Shown here: positions 16,663-25,111 of the stretch, piece by piece
Position numbering within the stretch: the stretch's first letter is position 1
Layout: each line of letters starts with the position of its first letter
Source of the DNA: an uncultured Verrucomicrobiales bacterium
GTDB lineage: Bacteria > Verrucomicrobiota > Verrucomicrobiia > Verrucomicrobiales > Akkermansiaceae
Assembly: GCA_937885815.1 (NCBI GenBank)
Contig: CALABM010000065.1
Span: 1 to 64,000, forward strand
DNA: 64,000 nt
Reading direction: 5' to 3'
Program-made: the position numbers and the translations under genes
Notes under the pieces: model-generated
What the model was told of the DNA's origin: nothing
The model's input: only the letters and a program-made list of their open reading frames with translations
Databases searched by the model: none

Positions 16663-18971
16663 TACTTCTGAGGAGCTGAAAACTCTACGCGAAGGCTGTA
16701 AACCTTGCCATTGAAGCTCTCGCCAAGAGTCTGCAGGGGAAGTACGAAAGTGGAACGCAGTCCCTTGGTGCGGAGCTGCCAGCCATTTTCGCGGTCACGA
16801 TAATTCATGAGAGTAAGCGTTCCGATTTCCTGACCATCCACGAGGAGCTTAGTATTCTGCGGCTGGCCGATGAGCTCAATCTTGACGCGCTTGCCGATGG
16901 GCAGACGACCACCGAAGGAGAACTCCATAGTGTCACTGCGGCGGAAGCCGACTGTGCCATCCTTCATCACAGCAATGAGCTGTCCTTCAGATCCGCTGAG
17001 CAGAACCTGTTCTGTGCCTTCGGGGGCAGAGTTAAGCTCAATTTCTGCGGTGAGATGATAATTCGGGCCGGCAGCAGCCTCATTCAGTTGCATGGGCAGA
17101 GCGGAGGGTGTCACACTCACAGGGGCATCACCTGCACGAACATTCAGGGGATTCTGGCCGGGAGCTTCACCAACCTTAGCAGCAAGGGCGCGGTGCTGTT
17201 CAAAGGTACCGGGATTATGCTCAGTACCCCACATGCGCTGGCTGAGAACATCCGTGGATTGGCGGAATATCTCCCAGATATCGTACATGCCATAACCGGA
17301 GTGTCTAAGGTCCGTCATGTCGTTCCAAATGGCATAAGTGGCACCGATGAGGTTCGGATGACCGGCGGGAATGTGGTAGTTACCCACATAGTTGGGACGC
17401 CAGTTATTGTATACCCAGCGGTGGTTTCGATCCATGCGGTAATAGTTGGCAAAGGGAACGATGTAAAGCTGGCCGTCATTTGTATTGATGAGCTTGTAGC
17501 CGGCATTCATGGCTTCCACAGGATTCTGCCACTGGCTGCTCCAGAGGTTCATTTCCACGCCCTCGGCAATCACGGGAGTCTTACCGGGCTTATGGGTAAG
17601 ACTGCCCCAAATACGCGGGGTGTAGCCACGGCCAAGCACATAGCGAAGCAGGCCGTCAGAATATTTTCTGTAGGACTCGGAATCACCATAGAACTCATCA
17701 GCACCTACGTGAATTACGCAGCCTTCCATCACGGGACGTCCCAACTCAGTATCCGGCAGCAGGTATTCATCCAGCACCTCACCCACAAACTTCAGGGTTT
17801 CAGGATTGGCGGCATCGATATGATCACTGCGGCGACCGGGGTTGCCCATCGGGCCCTGATAGATGAGATCCGGGCGAACACGGGTGAAAGAAAGAGCATG
17901 GCCGGGGGTGTCAAACTCGGGCACGATATTGACGCCACGTACTCGGGCATAATCGATGAGCTCGCGGAACTCGCGCTTGGTGTAGAATACGTCCTGAGCG
18001 GTAAGCGGTACGCCGTTTTCACCCACCATGCGGCTTTCCAGTCGGAATGCGGTGTATGCCTCAGTGAGCGGGTCACGCCCATCCTTCACGTACTCTTCGA
18101 GGAAGATGTAGTTATTATTGATGACGATGTGAAGGTCATTCATCTTATACCATGCCATGGTATCGACAACCTTGCGCAAATCATCAAGAGTGTAGGGGGT
18201 ACGAGCGGCATCAAAAAGGACACCACGCACACGGTAACGGGGTTCATCCCAAGCCTGACCGCAGGGAATGCGGTTTTCTGTCAGCTTGAGAATCTGCAGC
18301 ACGGTGCGGGAGCCCCACATCAAACCTTTGGCAGTGCGGGCGCTGATAGTCACGTTGGCCTCCTGCACATTCATGCCATAGGCTTCATCGTTGACTCCTG
18401 CATCGATAGCTGAATCAATCACAAAGTTAATGGAGCATGCTTCACCGGGAGTATTTACAATTTGCACCTCAGCTCCGCTAATAGCGGCCAAATCTGCCAC
18501 GATGATATCACGAATCTCAGCAGCCTCGGGTGCAATGTACACCTTCACTGTATCGCCTACTGTAAACGCACCTGTGCCGCCACTCCACTGAAGCAGAGAG
18601 GGAATGACCTGAGGCTTGGCATTGGCATCTGCGCCGTTAGCAGTAGCTGCAATACGCGGTGTTACGCGCACAGGATAATCTCGGCTGAAAGCCTCTTCGC
18701 CATTCTTTCGGACACGGAAATTGATGATAACGGGGGTGTCACTTAAAACATCAGAGGCATACAGGCAATCTCCACTCTGGGAAATAATGCCTTCGTAGTC
18801 CGCACCAAGGAATTCAACGGTTGCGCCGTCAGAGGTGGGGACGGGCATAAACTCTCCGCTCTTAATCGTGGCGGGAACGTTCAGCCTGTCAGCAATTTGT
18901 CTGGCGCTCTGCGCCATCAAGGGGGAAACAGTCATGGCTGCCAACATCAGAAGGATGGATTTCTTAGTCAT
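16662..18971 (-). CDS. Secreted GH20 beta-N-acetylhexosaminidase
   Basis: Exo-enzyme releasing terminal GlcNAc/GalNAc from glycans. 769 residues: signal peptide (MTKKSILLMLAAMTVSPLMAQ), an N-terminal accessory region (about 25-120), the GH20b lead-in (about 125-245) and the catalytic barrel (about 250-570) with YRVRGVLFDAARTPYTLDDL, NIVPEFDTPGHALS and the catalytic Asp-Glu pair in HVGADEFYGD. A ~150-residue C-terminal beta-rich, LamG-like region follows. With fucO nearby it suggests mucin or host-glycan use, which is inference. Its stop overlaps the Sel1 gene start by one base. Confidence 0.94.
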   Translation of the reverse strand: MTKKSILLMLAAMTVSPLMAQSARQIADRLNVPATIKSGEFMPVPTSDGATVEFLGADYEGIISQSGDCLYASDVLSDTPVIINFRVRKNGEEAFSRDYPVRVTPRIAATANGADANAKPQVIPSLLQWSGGTGAFTVGDTVKVYIAPEAAEIRDIIVADLAAISGAEVQIVNTPGEACSINFVIDSAIDAGVNDEAYGMNVQEANVTISARTAKGLMWGSRTVLQILKLTENRIPCGQAWDEPRYRVRGVLFDAARTPYTLDDLRKVVDTMAWYKMNDLHIVINNNYIFLEEYVKDGRDPLTEAYTAFRLESRMVGENGVPLTAQDVFYTKREFRELIDYARVRGVNIVPEFDTPGHALSFTRVRPDLIYQGPMGNPGRRSDHIDAANPETLKFVGEVLDEYLLPDTELGRPVMEGCVIHVGADEFYGDSESYRKYSDGLLRYVLGRGYTPRIWGSLTHKPGKTPVIAEGVEMNLWSSQWQNPVEAMNAGYKLINTNDGQLYIVPFANYYRMDRNHRWVYNNWRPNYVGNYHIPAGHPNLIGATYAIWNDMTDLRHSGYGMYDIWEIFRQSTDVLSQRMWGTEHNPGTFEQHRALAAKVGEAPGQNPLNVRAGDAPVSVTPSALPMQLNEAAAGPNYHLTAEIELNSAPEGTEQVLLSGSEGQLIAVMKDGTVGFRRSDTMEFSFGGRLPIGKRVKIELIGQPQNTKLLVDGQEIGTLTLMNYRDRENGWQLRTKGLRSTFVLPLQTLGESFNGKVYSLRVEFSAPQK

Positions 18972-18982
18972 GGTTATTCGTT

Positions 18983-19010
18983 ATTATATTAAATCACTGG
19001 AGCTTGTCCA
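18983..19010 (-). promoter_or_regulatory. Promoter of the GH20-Sel1 pair
   Basis: Minus-strand TGGACA, 16-base spacer, TATAAT; 11 bases separate the -10 box from the ATG at 18971. It lies in the short gap after the MBL-fold gene. Confidence 0.55.
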
Positions 19011-19019
19011 GCAAGAAAT

Positions 19020-19796
19020 TTAGGTTGTCACATTTATCCAAGGCAGACGGTGTGCCGCCGGAGCACAGTATAAGTTGGTACTCAAGCGCAATTCATCTAA
19101 CGTCTGCTGCATGGCGGAACGCGCCTTATCCGGCGTATTGCAATCTTGACTTATGTGAGCAAGCACAATGTGCTGTAAGTCCGGATGTGCTATCTGGCGC
19201 ACGAACTCGCCGGCCTGTTCGTTGGAAAGGTGGCCGAAGTTGCTCTCGATACGCTCTATGAGGTGCATGGGACGCCCTGAGTTATAAAGCATTCCATGGT
19301 CATAGTTGGATTCCAGATAGAGTGCATGTACGCCCTGCATGAGGTTATCCATGCCGCGCATAATTCGCCCGGTATCAGTAATGTAACCGAGCTTAACACC
19401 CTCACATTCGAAGAGATAGCCCACAGGATCCGTGGCATCGTGACTTACCTGAAAAGGAGTCACTGTAAAAGCGCCTATCTGTACGCGGCTGCCCGGTTCT
19501 ATGTAGGAAAAGGTGGCTGAGGGTGCTGTTGGCCTTAAATCTTGGCCAACGTAACGCGTGCAGTAAATGCGAAGGCTGTCTTTTTTGGAAAGGACACCAA
19601 GCCCGCAGGTGTGGTCCGTATGCTCATGCGTAAAAAGCAGGCCGGAAAGCTGGCGAACACAAAGCCCGCATTCTTCCAGCCCCTTACGAATGCGTGTGGC
19701 GCTGATGCCTGCATCCACCAATAAATGGGTGCCACCGCCTGAGATGACGGTGGCATTCCCTTTACTACTACTGGCTAGAGTAGATATGCGAATCAT
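19020..19796 (-). CDS. MBL-fold metallohydrolase, YycJ/WalJ-like
   Basis: 258-residue cytoplasmic metallo-beta-lactamase-fold protein. The opening (ISTLASSSKGNATVISGG), the HxHxDH metal motif (LLFTHEHTDHTCGLGVL), the later Asp in ITDTGRI and the His in VLAHISQDCNTP match the YycJ/WalJ group, DNA-processing nucleases. The start codon shares one base with the peroxidase stop (TAATG), so it is translated together with an exported tri-haem peroxidase; the reason is not apparent. Confidence 0.87.
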   Translation of the reverse strand: MIRISTLASSSKGNATVISGGGTHLLVDAGISATRIRKGLEECGLCVRQLSGLLFTHEHTDHTCGLGVLSKKDSLRIYCTRYVGQDLRPTAPSATFSYIEPGSRVQIGAFTVTPFQVSHDATDPVGYLFECEGVKLGYITDTGRIMRGMDNLMQGVHALYLESNYDHGMLYNSGRPMHLIERIESNFGHLSNEQAGEFVRQIAHPDLQHIVLAHISQDCNTPDKARSAMQQTLDELRLSTNLYCAPAAHRLPWINVTT

Positions 19797-21319
19797 TACT
19801 CCTGCTCAGATGTTTGCTCAGAATTACCCGGAAGTTGCGCGGCGTCAAAATTGGGCTGAATGTCAGCCTGCTCAAGTTCATTGAGGGGCTTGCCATAGTA
19901 ACGACCTGTCTGGGCGCGGAGGAAGGCGGTCACGTTCTCCACTTGTGACTCACTTGCTGTGGTACGAGTCTGGGTGTCGAACATGATACGTACCGCATCT
20001 TCAAGCTTGCTCACGGTGCCTGTATGGAAGTATGGAGCCGTCAGCGCGATGTTACGCAGGTTCGGCACGCGGAACATATCACGGTGCTCTTCTTTGCGAG
20101 TGAAGTCCTGCAGGCCATGAGCACCTTCTGTATACCCCTCAGCATGAGCGCGCAAGTCTGCATGTGTGTTAATGTACTCAAAGCTCTGGCCTCCGAGGGT
20201 CGGGCCGCCATGGCAAGTAGCGCAACCGTAATTCAGGAAGGTGTGCATACCATCAATCTGTTGCTCAGTCATGGCTGTAGCATCACCGGTAAGATAACGG
20301 TCAAAATCAGAATCAGGTGTGACGAGGGTGCGCTCAAAGGCTGCAATGGCATCCGTGATAGTTTCTGAGGTGATACCGGCTTCGCCATAAACCAAGGGGA
20401 AGAGGATACGATACTCGGGATCGTCCTTCAGCTTGGTTGCGATTTCATTCCAGTCCTCGGGCTTGCTGTAACCCATTTCTACAGGGTTAAGGGGCGGGCC
20501 TCCTGCTTGCTCCTGCAGATTAGCGGCGCGGCCATCCCAGAACTGGCGGATGTTACCCGCAGCATTGTACACTGTGGGAGCATTCACGCCGCCGAGCTGA
20601 GGTTTACCATCCGGGCCGGGAACACCTTCGGACTTGGGCAGGTTATCCGTGCCGCCAAGTGTGAGGTCATGGCAGCTGGCGCAGGATACCTGATTAGTCG
20701 TGGAAAGTCGAGTATCGTGGAAAAGCCTGCGACCAAGATACACCTTTGCCCATGCTTTTTGCATTACTTCAGGCGTGCGAGCTGCTTCGTCTACCGGGAT
20801 GCCCCAAGCCTGTGCCACAAACTCGGCATCCGTCATATGAATGGGACGGATGGGAGAGAAGGTGCGACGTATCGCGGCATCCTCTGAAAAGTGATGGCGC
20901 AGCAGTGTTACATCATCCATGGTAAGGCCGGAGCCAAGATGCACGGCCGTGTAGAGTGCAGGGGGCATGCTGCGAGTGCGCAGCACTTGGTCCATCTTTC
21001 GGAAATCCACATCACTATGGCGGATATCGCCATTAGGAGCCATGACGAAAGCTCGCTGAGCGCCTTCTATGTCACGCTTCACCTGCCCCAAAGAAAGCAG
21101 ATTTGAAAGGCCGTTGAACTGAGGATATACGCCATGGCATGCCGCACACTTACTCTGCATGATAACATTTGCCACGGCTGCAGCCTGCTCCGGAGTGGAG
21201 GGCACTGGCAGATTGCTCTTCTTCGTTGCCGGACTGATAATAACAGAAAACACACCGGCTGTCAGGATGGTAACTGTAGCAGCAGTGACACCAAAAAGAT
21301 AAGGGGTTATTTTACTCAT
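19796..21319 (-). CDS. Tri-haem cytochrome c peroxidase, membrane-anchored
   Basis: 507 residues with an N-terminal signal anchor (FGVTAATVTILTAGVFSVII). There are three haem c motifs: CAACH at 58-62, CASCH at 213-217 and CATCH at 366-370. The last two belong to the standard bacterial di-haem peroxidase core (RRLFHDTRLSTTNQVSCASCHD; APTVYNAAG; GPPLNPVEM). The extra N-terminal haem domain is the arrangement seen in quinol-linked peroxidases such as E. coli YhjA. It probably reduces H2O2 in the periplasm with electrons from the quinone pool; the electron donor is inferred. No cytochrome maturation genes are in the window. Confidence 0.9.
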   Translation of the reverse strand: MSKITPYLFGVTAATVTILTAGVFSVIISPATKKSNLPVPSTPEQAAAVANVIMQSKCAACHGVYPQFNGLSNLLSLGQVKRDIEGAQRAFVMAPNGDIRHSDVDFRKMDQVLRTRSMPPALYTAVHLGSGLTMDDVTLLRHHFSEDAAIRRTFSPIRPIHMTDAEFVAQAWGIPVDEAARTPEVMQKAWAKVYLGRRLFHDTRLSTTNQVSCASCHDLTLGGTDNLPKSEGVPGPDGKPQLGGVNAPTVYNAAGNIRQFWDGRAANLQEQAGGPPLNPVEMGYSKPEDWNEIATKLKDDPEYRILFPLVYGEAGITSETITDAIAAFERTLVTPDSDFDRYLTGDATAMTEQQIDGMHTFLNYGCATCHGGPTLGGQSFEYINTHADLRAHAEGYTEGAHGLQDFTRKEEHRDMFRVPNLRNIALTAPYFHTGTVSKLEDAVRIMFDTQTRTTASESQVENVTAFLRAQTGRYYGKPLNELEQADIQPNFDAAQLPGNSEQTSEQE

Positions 21320-21350
21320 AAAATCAGATGGAGTGTTATCTTATGCGGAC

Positions 21351-21378
21351 ATTCTAGCATGTTTTGAAACGATTGCAA
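21351..21378 (-). promoter_or_regulatory. Promoter of the peroxidase-MBL pair
   Basis: Minus-strand TTGCAA, 16-base spacer, TAGAAT preceded by ATGC. The predicted leader before the ATG at 21319 is about 25 bases. Confidence 0.55.
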
Positions 21379-21385
21379 GAAGAAA

Positions 21386-22348
21386 TCACTTGCTGCCTTC
21401 ACCTCGTTCCTCGCGTTCTCTTCGCAGTTTTTCGAGTAACCGTTCTGGAGAGGAGAAGTCCCGATTCAGCCATGCTAATGCAGCGGCTCTGGTATCCGGG
21501 TGCAAGCAGTGTTGAATAAGACGCAGGTTATCAAGACGAATCGCCTCGATGTCATCGAGCGTATCAGCCGTAAGGGAGTTCTGCCGAATACGTTCCCTCA
21601 GAAGATTAGCCAAGGCAATCTGAAGCGTCTGCCTTCGCTCTGCAGAAGCTGAGGGTAGGGTTTCAATGAGTAACGCGATGGCGTCATCCGCTTGCATCCC
21701 TCTGGCTTGCGTAAGAGTACGCTTAATTAATTCAAGGTCACGGATTTCAGCATGGATTCCGGTTTCGTCTGCTGTGTCCAATGCTGCAATTTCCTCTCTG
21801 AGCACATTCATGTTGTCACGGAATGCGGAGGGGATATTCCGGTAGTAGCGCGTAAGTGTAGCCGCGCGTTGGGCTCCTTGCTCAGAATTGGCCTGTTCTA
21901 GCAGTGCGGCATTTTCATGGGCTAGCCTCAGTGGGGCGATGACAGCCTTACTTTCGTTTCTGCCTCCGGCGATTCCTCCTAAGAGCATGCCCTCCGGTGA
22001 AATTGCTATCAATGAGGGAAACATTGAGATGTTATATCTCACCATCAAATCCCGATTCTGAGACAACGTCTCGGCTGGTAAGCGGGACGTATCTTTGGGT
22101 AAATCGACCTCCAGCAGAATGAAGCGCTCAGCTGCAAATTGCATAAACTCCGGCGTGTCCAGCACCTCGCGCCGCAGTGTTGCACACCATCCGCACCAGT
22201 CTGAGCCGGTGAAGAAGAGTAAGATACTCTTGTCTTCTGTTTGTGCTCTCTCCCTCGCCACGGCATAATCTGTATGCCATTCTACAGCTGCACAAACAGG
22301 GGCTACAAAACAACATATTGCAGCAAACAGAGAGAAAAGTTTTATCAT
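21386..22348 (-). CDS. Exported thioredoxin-fold protein (WCGWC)
   Basis: 320 residues if started at the ATG at 22348, directly before a signal peptide (MIKLFSLFAAICCFVAPVCA); a longer reading would add residues from the fucO terminator region. The N-terminal half has a thioredoxin-like domain of the DUF255/thioredoxin_7 kind: ILLFFTGSDWCGWCATLRREV, then SMFPSLIAISPEG (cis-Pro loop). The remaining ~170 residues are helical and unrecognised. The redox-active CxxC suggests a periplasmic disulfide role. It ends 7 bases before the peroxidase promoter region. Confidence 0.85.
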   Translation of the reverse strand: MIKLFSLFAAICCFVAPVCAAVEWHTDYAVARERAQTEDKSILLFFTGSDWCGWCATLRREVLDTPEFMQFAAERFILLEVDLPKDTSRLPAETLSQNRDLMVRYNISMFPSLIAISPEGMLLGGIAGGRNESKAVIAPLRLAHENAALLEQANSEQGAQRAATLTRYYRNIPSAFRDNMNVLREEIAALDTADETGIHAEIRDLELIKRTLTQARGMQADDAIALLIETLPSASAERRQTLQIALANLLRERIRQNSLTADTLDDIEAIRLDNLRLIQHCLHPDTRAAALAWLNRDFSSPERLLEKLRREREERGEGSK

Positions 22349-22389
22349 GCCTTTATCTTGCGATAATTTAACCGGACGTGCAAGAAAAA

Positions 22390-22420
22390 AGAACCGCTGC
22401 AGACACACCGCAGCGGTTCT
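22390..22420 (-). terminator. Terminator of fucO
   Basis: A perfect 11-base-pair stem AGAACCGCTGC/GCAGCGGTTCT with a 9-base loop. The minus-strand tail is TTTTCTTGC. It begins 25 bases past the fucO stop and just upstream of the thioredoxin-like gene. Confidence 0.85.
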
Positions 22421-22444
22421 GAAAACTAGACAGAATTATCCTAA

Positions 22445-23605
22445 TCAACCATTGTAGGCCGTCTTGTAAACCTGCAGCACCTCTTCCCATGTGCAGGGAC
22501 GGGGGTTGCCGCCGGTGCAGACGTCTGCCATAGCGGCATCCGTCAGGGCCTCGAGGTCTTCCTCCTTCACGCCGATTTCGGCCAGAGTCTGGGGAATCTT
22601 CACATCCACAGAGAGCTGCTTAACAGCCTCGATGGCTGCCTTGCGGTACTCATCCTGACTCATGGAATCCACGCCCTGTACACCCATCACGCGAGCGATT
22701 TCACGGAACTTCTCACCGGTGTAGGGAGCATTGTACTCCATCACATAGGGAAGGAGCACGGCATTAGCCACGCCGTGAGGAGTGTTGTAGAAGGCGCTCA
22801 GGGGGTGAGCCATACCGTGCACAACGCCAAGGCCTACGTTGGAGAAAGCCATGCCCGTCATGTACTGGCCCAGAGCCATGCCCTCGCGACCATCAGGATC
22901 ATTCACCACAGCCTTGCGCAGATTCTTGGCGATAAGCTCGATGGCCTTCAGGTTCAGGGTGTCGGCAAGCTCCCAAGCAGCCAGAGTGGTGTAACCTTCA
23001 ATGGCGTGTGTGAGGGCATCCATACCCGTAGCAGCGGTAAGACCGGCGGGCATGGAGGACATCATGTCAGGGTCAACTACAGCAACCACGGGGATATCGT
23101 GAGGGTCAACGCACACGAACTTGCGGCGCTTAGCCTCATCAGTAATCACGTAGTTGATAGTGGTCTCAGCAGCAGTACCGGCTGTGGTAGCCACTGCAAT
23201 CACGGGTACGCACTTGTTCTTGGTGGGAGCAAGACCCTCCAGAGATACAACGTCAGCGAACTCGGGGTTATTAATGATAATGCCAATGGCTTTTGCGGTA
23301 TCCTGAGGGGAACCACCACCGATAGCAATCATGTAGTCAGCACCGGCTGCTTTGAAGGCCTCAACACCGGCCTCTACAACAGCAACGCTGGGGTTGGCCT
23401 TTACCTTATCGTAAATCTCATAGGCACAACCGGCAGCATCAAGAAGGCTAGTCACCTTAGCCACCACGCCGAAGCGTACCAAATCAGCATCTGTCACCAC
23501 AAGAGCCTTGGCAAAACCACGGTTTTTCACCTCGGTCACAATCTCTTTGATGGCGCCATGACCATGATAACTTGTCTCATTCAGAATAAATCGTTTTGCG
23601 GACAT
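22445..23605 (-). CDS. fucO: Lactaldehyde reductase (iron-dependent alcohol dehydrogenase)
   Basis: 386 residues of the group III Fe-ADH family, strikingly similar along its length to E. coli FucO: RFILNETSYHGHGAI, the NAD-binding DYMIAIGGGSPQDTAKAIG, INYVITDEAKRRKFVCVDPH, and the iron-binding region MDALTHAIEG ... GMAHPLSAFYNTPHG. FucO reduces L-lactaldehyde from fucose or rhamnose breakdown to 1,2-propanediol, regenerating NAD+. No other fucose genes lie beside it. It has its own promoter and a strong terminator. A broader 1,2-propanediol/alcohol role cannot be excluded. Confidence 0.93.
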   Translation of the reverse strand: MSAKRFILNETSYHGHGAIKEIVTEVKNRGFAKALVVTDADLVRFGVVAKVTSLLDAAGCAYEIYDKVKANPSVAVVEAGVEAFKAAGADYMIAIGGGSPQDTAKAIGIIINNPEFADVVSLEGLAPTKNKCVPVIAVATTAGTAAETTINYVITDEAKRRKFVCVDPHDIPVVAVVDPDMMSSMPAGLTAATGMDALTHAIEGYTTLAAWELADTLNLKAIELIAKNLRKAVVNDPDGREGMALGQYMTGMAFSNVGLGVVHGMAHPLSAFYNTPHGVANAVLLPYVMEYNAPYTGEKFREIARVMGVQGVDSMSQDEYRKAAIEAVKQLSVDVKIPQTLAEIGVKEEDLEALTDAAMADVCTGGNPRPCTWEEVLQVYKTAYNG

Positions 23606-23611
23606 GACTAC

Positions 23612-23640
23612 AATCTACCTTAAATTTGAGCACTTGGCAA
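23612..23640 (-). promoter_or_regulatory. Promoter of fucO, predicted leaderless
   Basis: Minus-strand TTGCCA, 17-base spacer, TAGATT, with exactly 6 bases to the ATG at 23605. Transcription is therefore predicted to begin at the start codon. The rest of the 176-base divergent gap up to 23781 shows no gene. Confidence 0.55.
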
Positions 23641-23745
23641 GCACCTTTCCGCGTCTTGTGAAAAAAATACGCCTCTGACGTAAATTCGTATGGACAAAAA
23701 CGCGGCAAAAAGGTAACATAAGCGCCGAAAAATGACCTTAGTAGG

Positions 23746-23775
23746 TCGCACATCTTCCAAAATCTTTACTACGAT
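23746..23775 (+). promoter_or_regulatory. Possible promoter of the bactofilin operon
   Basis: TCGCAC, 18-base spacer, TACGAT, 6 bases before the ATG at 23782. The -35 match is weak. A second TACGAT overlaps at 23775-23780. Confidence 0.3.
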
Positions 23776-23781
23776 ACGATT

Positions 23782-24417
23782 ATGTTCAAAGGATACTCTT
23801 CCCGCCAGAAACCCGCTTCTCCTGCAGCAGCTCCCGCTAATGATTATGCTGATGTTCCGAGTGATTGGACCGCCCCGACTTCTACTCCTGAGGTAGCTAC
23901 TCAGGGTGGTTATTTCGGCGGTGGTGCAGTTGAGACCCCCGCAGCTCCCTTTGGTACTGATGCTCCTGTTGCCAACACTTCTGTAGCGTCTCGTAACGTG
24001 TTGAATTCCGATGTTTCTGTAGTGGGTATTCTCCGCTTTACGGATGACTTGCTTGTGGACGGCTCTGTGGTAGGTGAAATCACCTCCGATGGTGAGCTGA
24101 CCGTGGGCTCCAATGCTTCCATTCAGGCAGGTGAGCAGACAAAGGTAGCTGTTCGCACTCGCAGCGCTATCATTCATGGCCATGTGACCGGTGATGTGGT
24201 GGTGACCGACCGCGTAGAGCTCTCTGCCACTGCTGAGTTGGTGGGTGATGTGACTGCTTCCAAGATTTCTATTCAGGAAGGTGCCGTATTCATCGGCCAC
24301 TGTATGGTGGGTGTTGCCACTGGTAATGCCGCTCCTGCACCCGCTGCCTCCGTGATGCCCAAGAAGCCCAAGACAGCTAAGGCCCCTGCCGCAAGCGACA
24401 ACAATCTTCTCGGCTAA
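23782..24417 (+). CDS. Bactofilin
   Basis: 211 residues. A disordered, Pro/Ala-rich N-terminus (about 1-70) and C-terminus (Lys/Pro/Ala-rich, about 180-211) flank the polymer-forming beta-helix core (SDVSVVGILRFTDDLLVDGSVVGEITSDGELTVGSN in part, then SAIIHGHVTGDVVVTDRVELSATAE in part). Bactofilins self-assemble without nucleotide into filaments that scaffold envelope or cell-shape enzymes. It is the first gene of a plus-strand run; the second bactofilin starts 18 bases after its stop. Confidence 0.92.
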   Translation: MFKGYSSRQKPASPAAAPANDYADVPSDWTAPTSTPEVATQGGYFGGGAVETPAAPFGTDAPVANTSVASRNVLNSDVSVVGILRFTDDLLVDGSVVGEITSDGELTVGSNASIQAGEQTKVAVRTRSAIIHGHVTGDVVVTDRVELSATAELVGDVTASKISIQEGAVFIGHCMVGVATGNAAPAPAASVMPKKPKTAKAPAASDNNLLG

Positions 24418-24435
24418 GCCGAATAATTAATTACC

Positions 24436-25083
24436 ATGCCCGGGTACAAAACAGAGCCGCTGAATGTGCCCGTAGTATCCGGGCTTTTACCTGAGAGTGA
24501 GCGCAACCGCCGTGTTGCGCTCACCTCGTTTGTACCGCGCCCGGAAAAGCCGCAAGTACCCAAGCGCGAGGTGATATGCTACGAGTGTGGTATGCGTTCA
24601 CAAGTACCGGCGGCTGCACTCTCTGCCAACTGTGTCCACTGTCATGCGCACTTGAAGATGACAGATGTGGAGTTGAAGCCCGGAGCCCAGCGCCTGACTG
24701 TGCGAACACTGGGCGACGTAACCGTACAGCCTGATGCCGTTCTTTCACAACTGTCTGTTGTATGTAACAACTGTACGCTTTACGGGCGAGGCTCCGGAGC
24801 ATATAAGTGTAGCGGAACCTTGCGAGTGAGCTGCAACAACCGAATCGAGGGTTCCGTTCAGGCAAAGCGTATGTTGGTGGATAAATCCACGGACGTTGTT
24901 CTTACTCAGGGTATCACAACGGACGAGCTTGAAGTGAATGGCAGACTGACAGGGCGCATTATTGCAAACAGAAGCATCTTAATTCGTCGCGGCGGTGAGT
25001 TATATGGTGATTGCTATACACCCTCACTCCACGTGGAAGAAGGCGGAATCCACCATGGCCAATGGCATAACGTAACTCCGTAA
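24436..25083 (+). CDS. Bactofilin-like protein with N-terminal zinc ribbon
   Basis: 215 residues. After a short N-terminal tail there is a four-cysteine zinc ribbon (VICYECGMRSQVP and NCVHCHAHLKM, about residues 52-80). The beta-helical bactofilin-type core follows (LRVSCNNRIEGSVQAKRML, ELEVNGRLTGRIIANRSI, RRGGELYGDCYTP). The zinc ribbon is an unusual addition and could be a binding module. Cotranscription with the first bactofilin suggests a heteropolymer. Family placement of the core is confident; the role of the ribbon is unknown. Confidence 0.85.
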   Translation: MPGYKTEPLNVPVVSGLLPESERNRRVALTSFVPRPEKPQVPKREVICYECGMRSQVPAAALSANCVHCHAHLKMTDVELKPGAQRLTVRTLGDVTVQPDAVLSQLSVVCNNCTLYGRGSGAYKCSGTLRVSCNNRIEGSVQAKRMLVDKSTDVVLTQGITTDELEVNGRLTGRIIANRSILIRRGGELYGDCYTPSLHVEEGGIHHGQWHNVTP

Positions 25084-25111
25084 TAAGAATCATATACCGC
25101 CGAAATAGGTC

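Noticed and set aside
17055..18413. 452-codon plus-strand open frame
   Set aside because: Lies entirely antisense to the GH20 gene, whose catalytic motifs are intact; no signal, motif or promoter of its own.
22775..23623. 282-codon plus-strand open frame
   Set aside because: Antisense to fucO, which matches its family along its full length.
23606..23781. Possible small RNA or riboswitch in the bactofilin/fucO divergent gap
   Set aside because: Only a short GACC-TTAGTA-GGTC repeat; no conserved fold or terminator recognisable.
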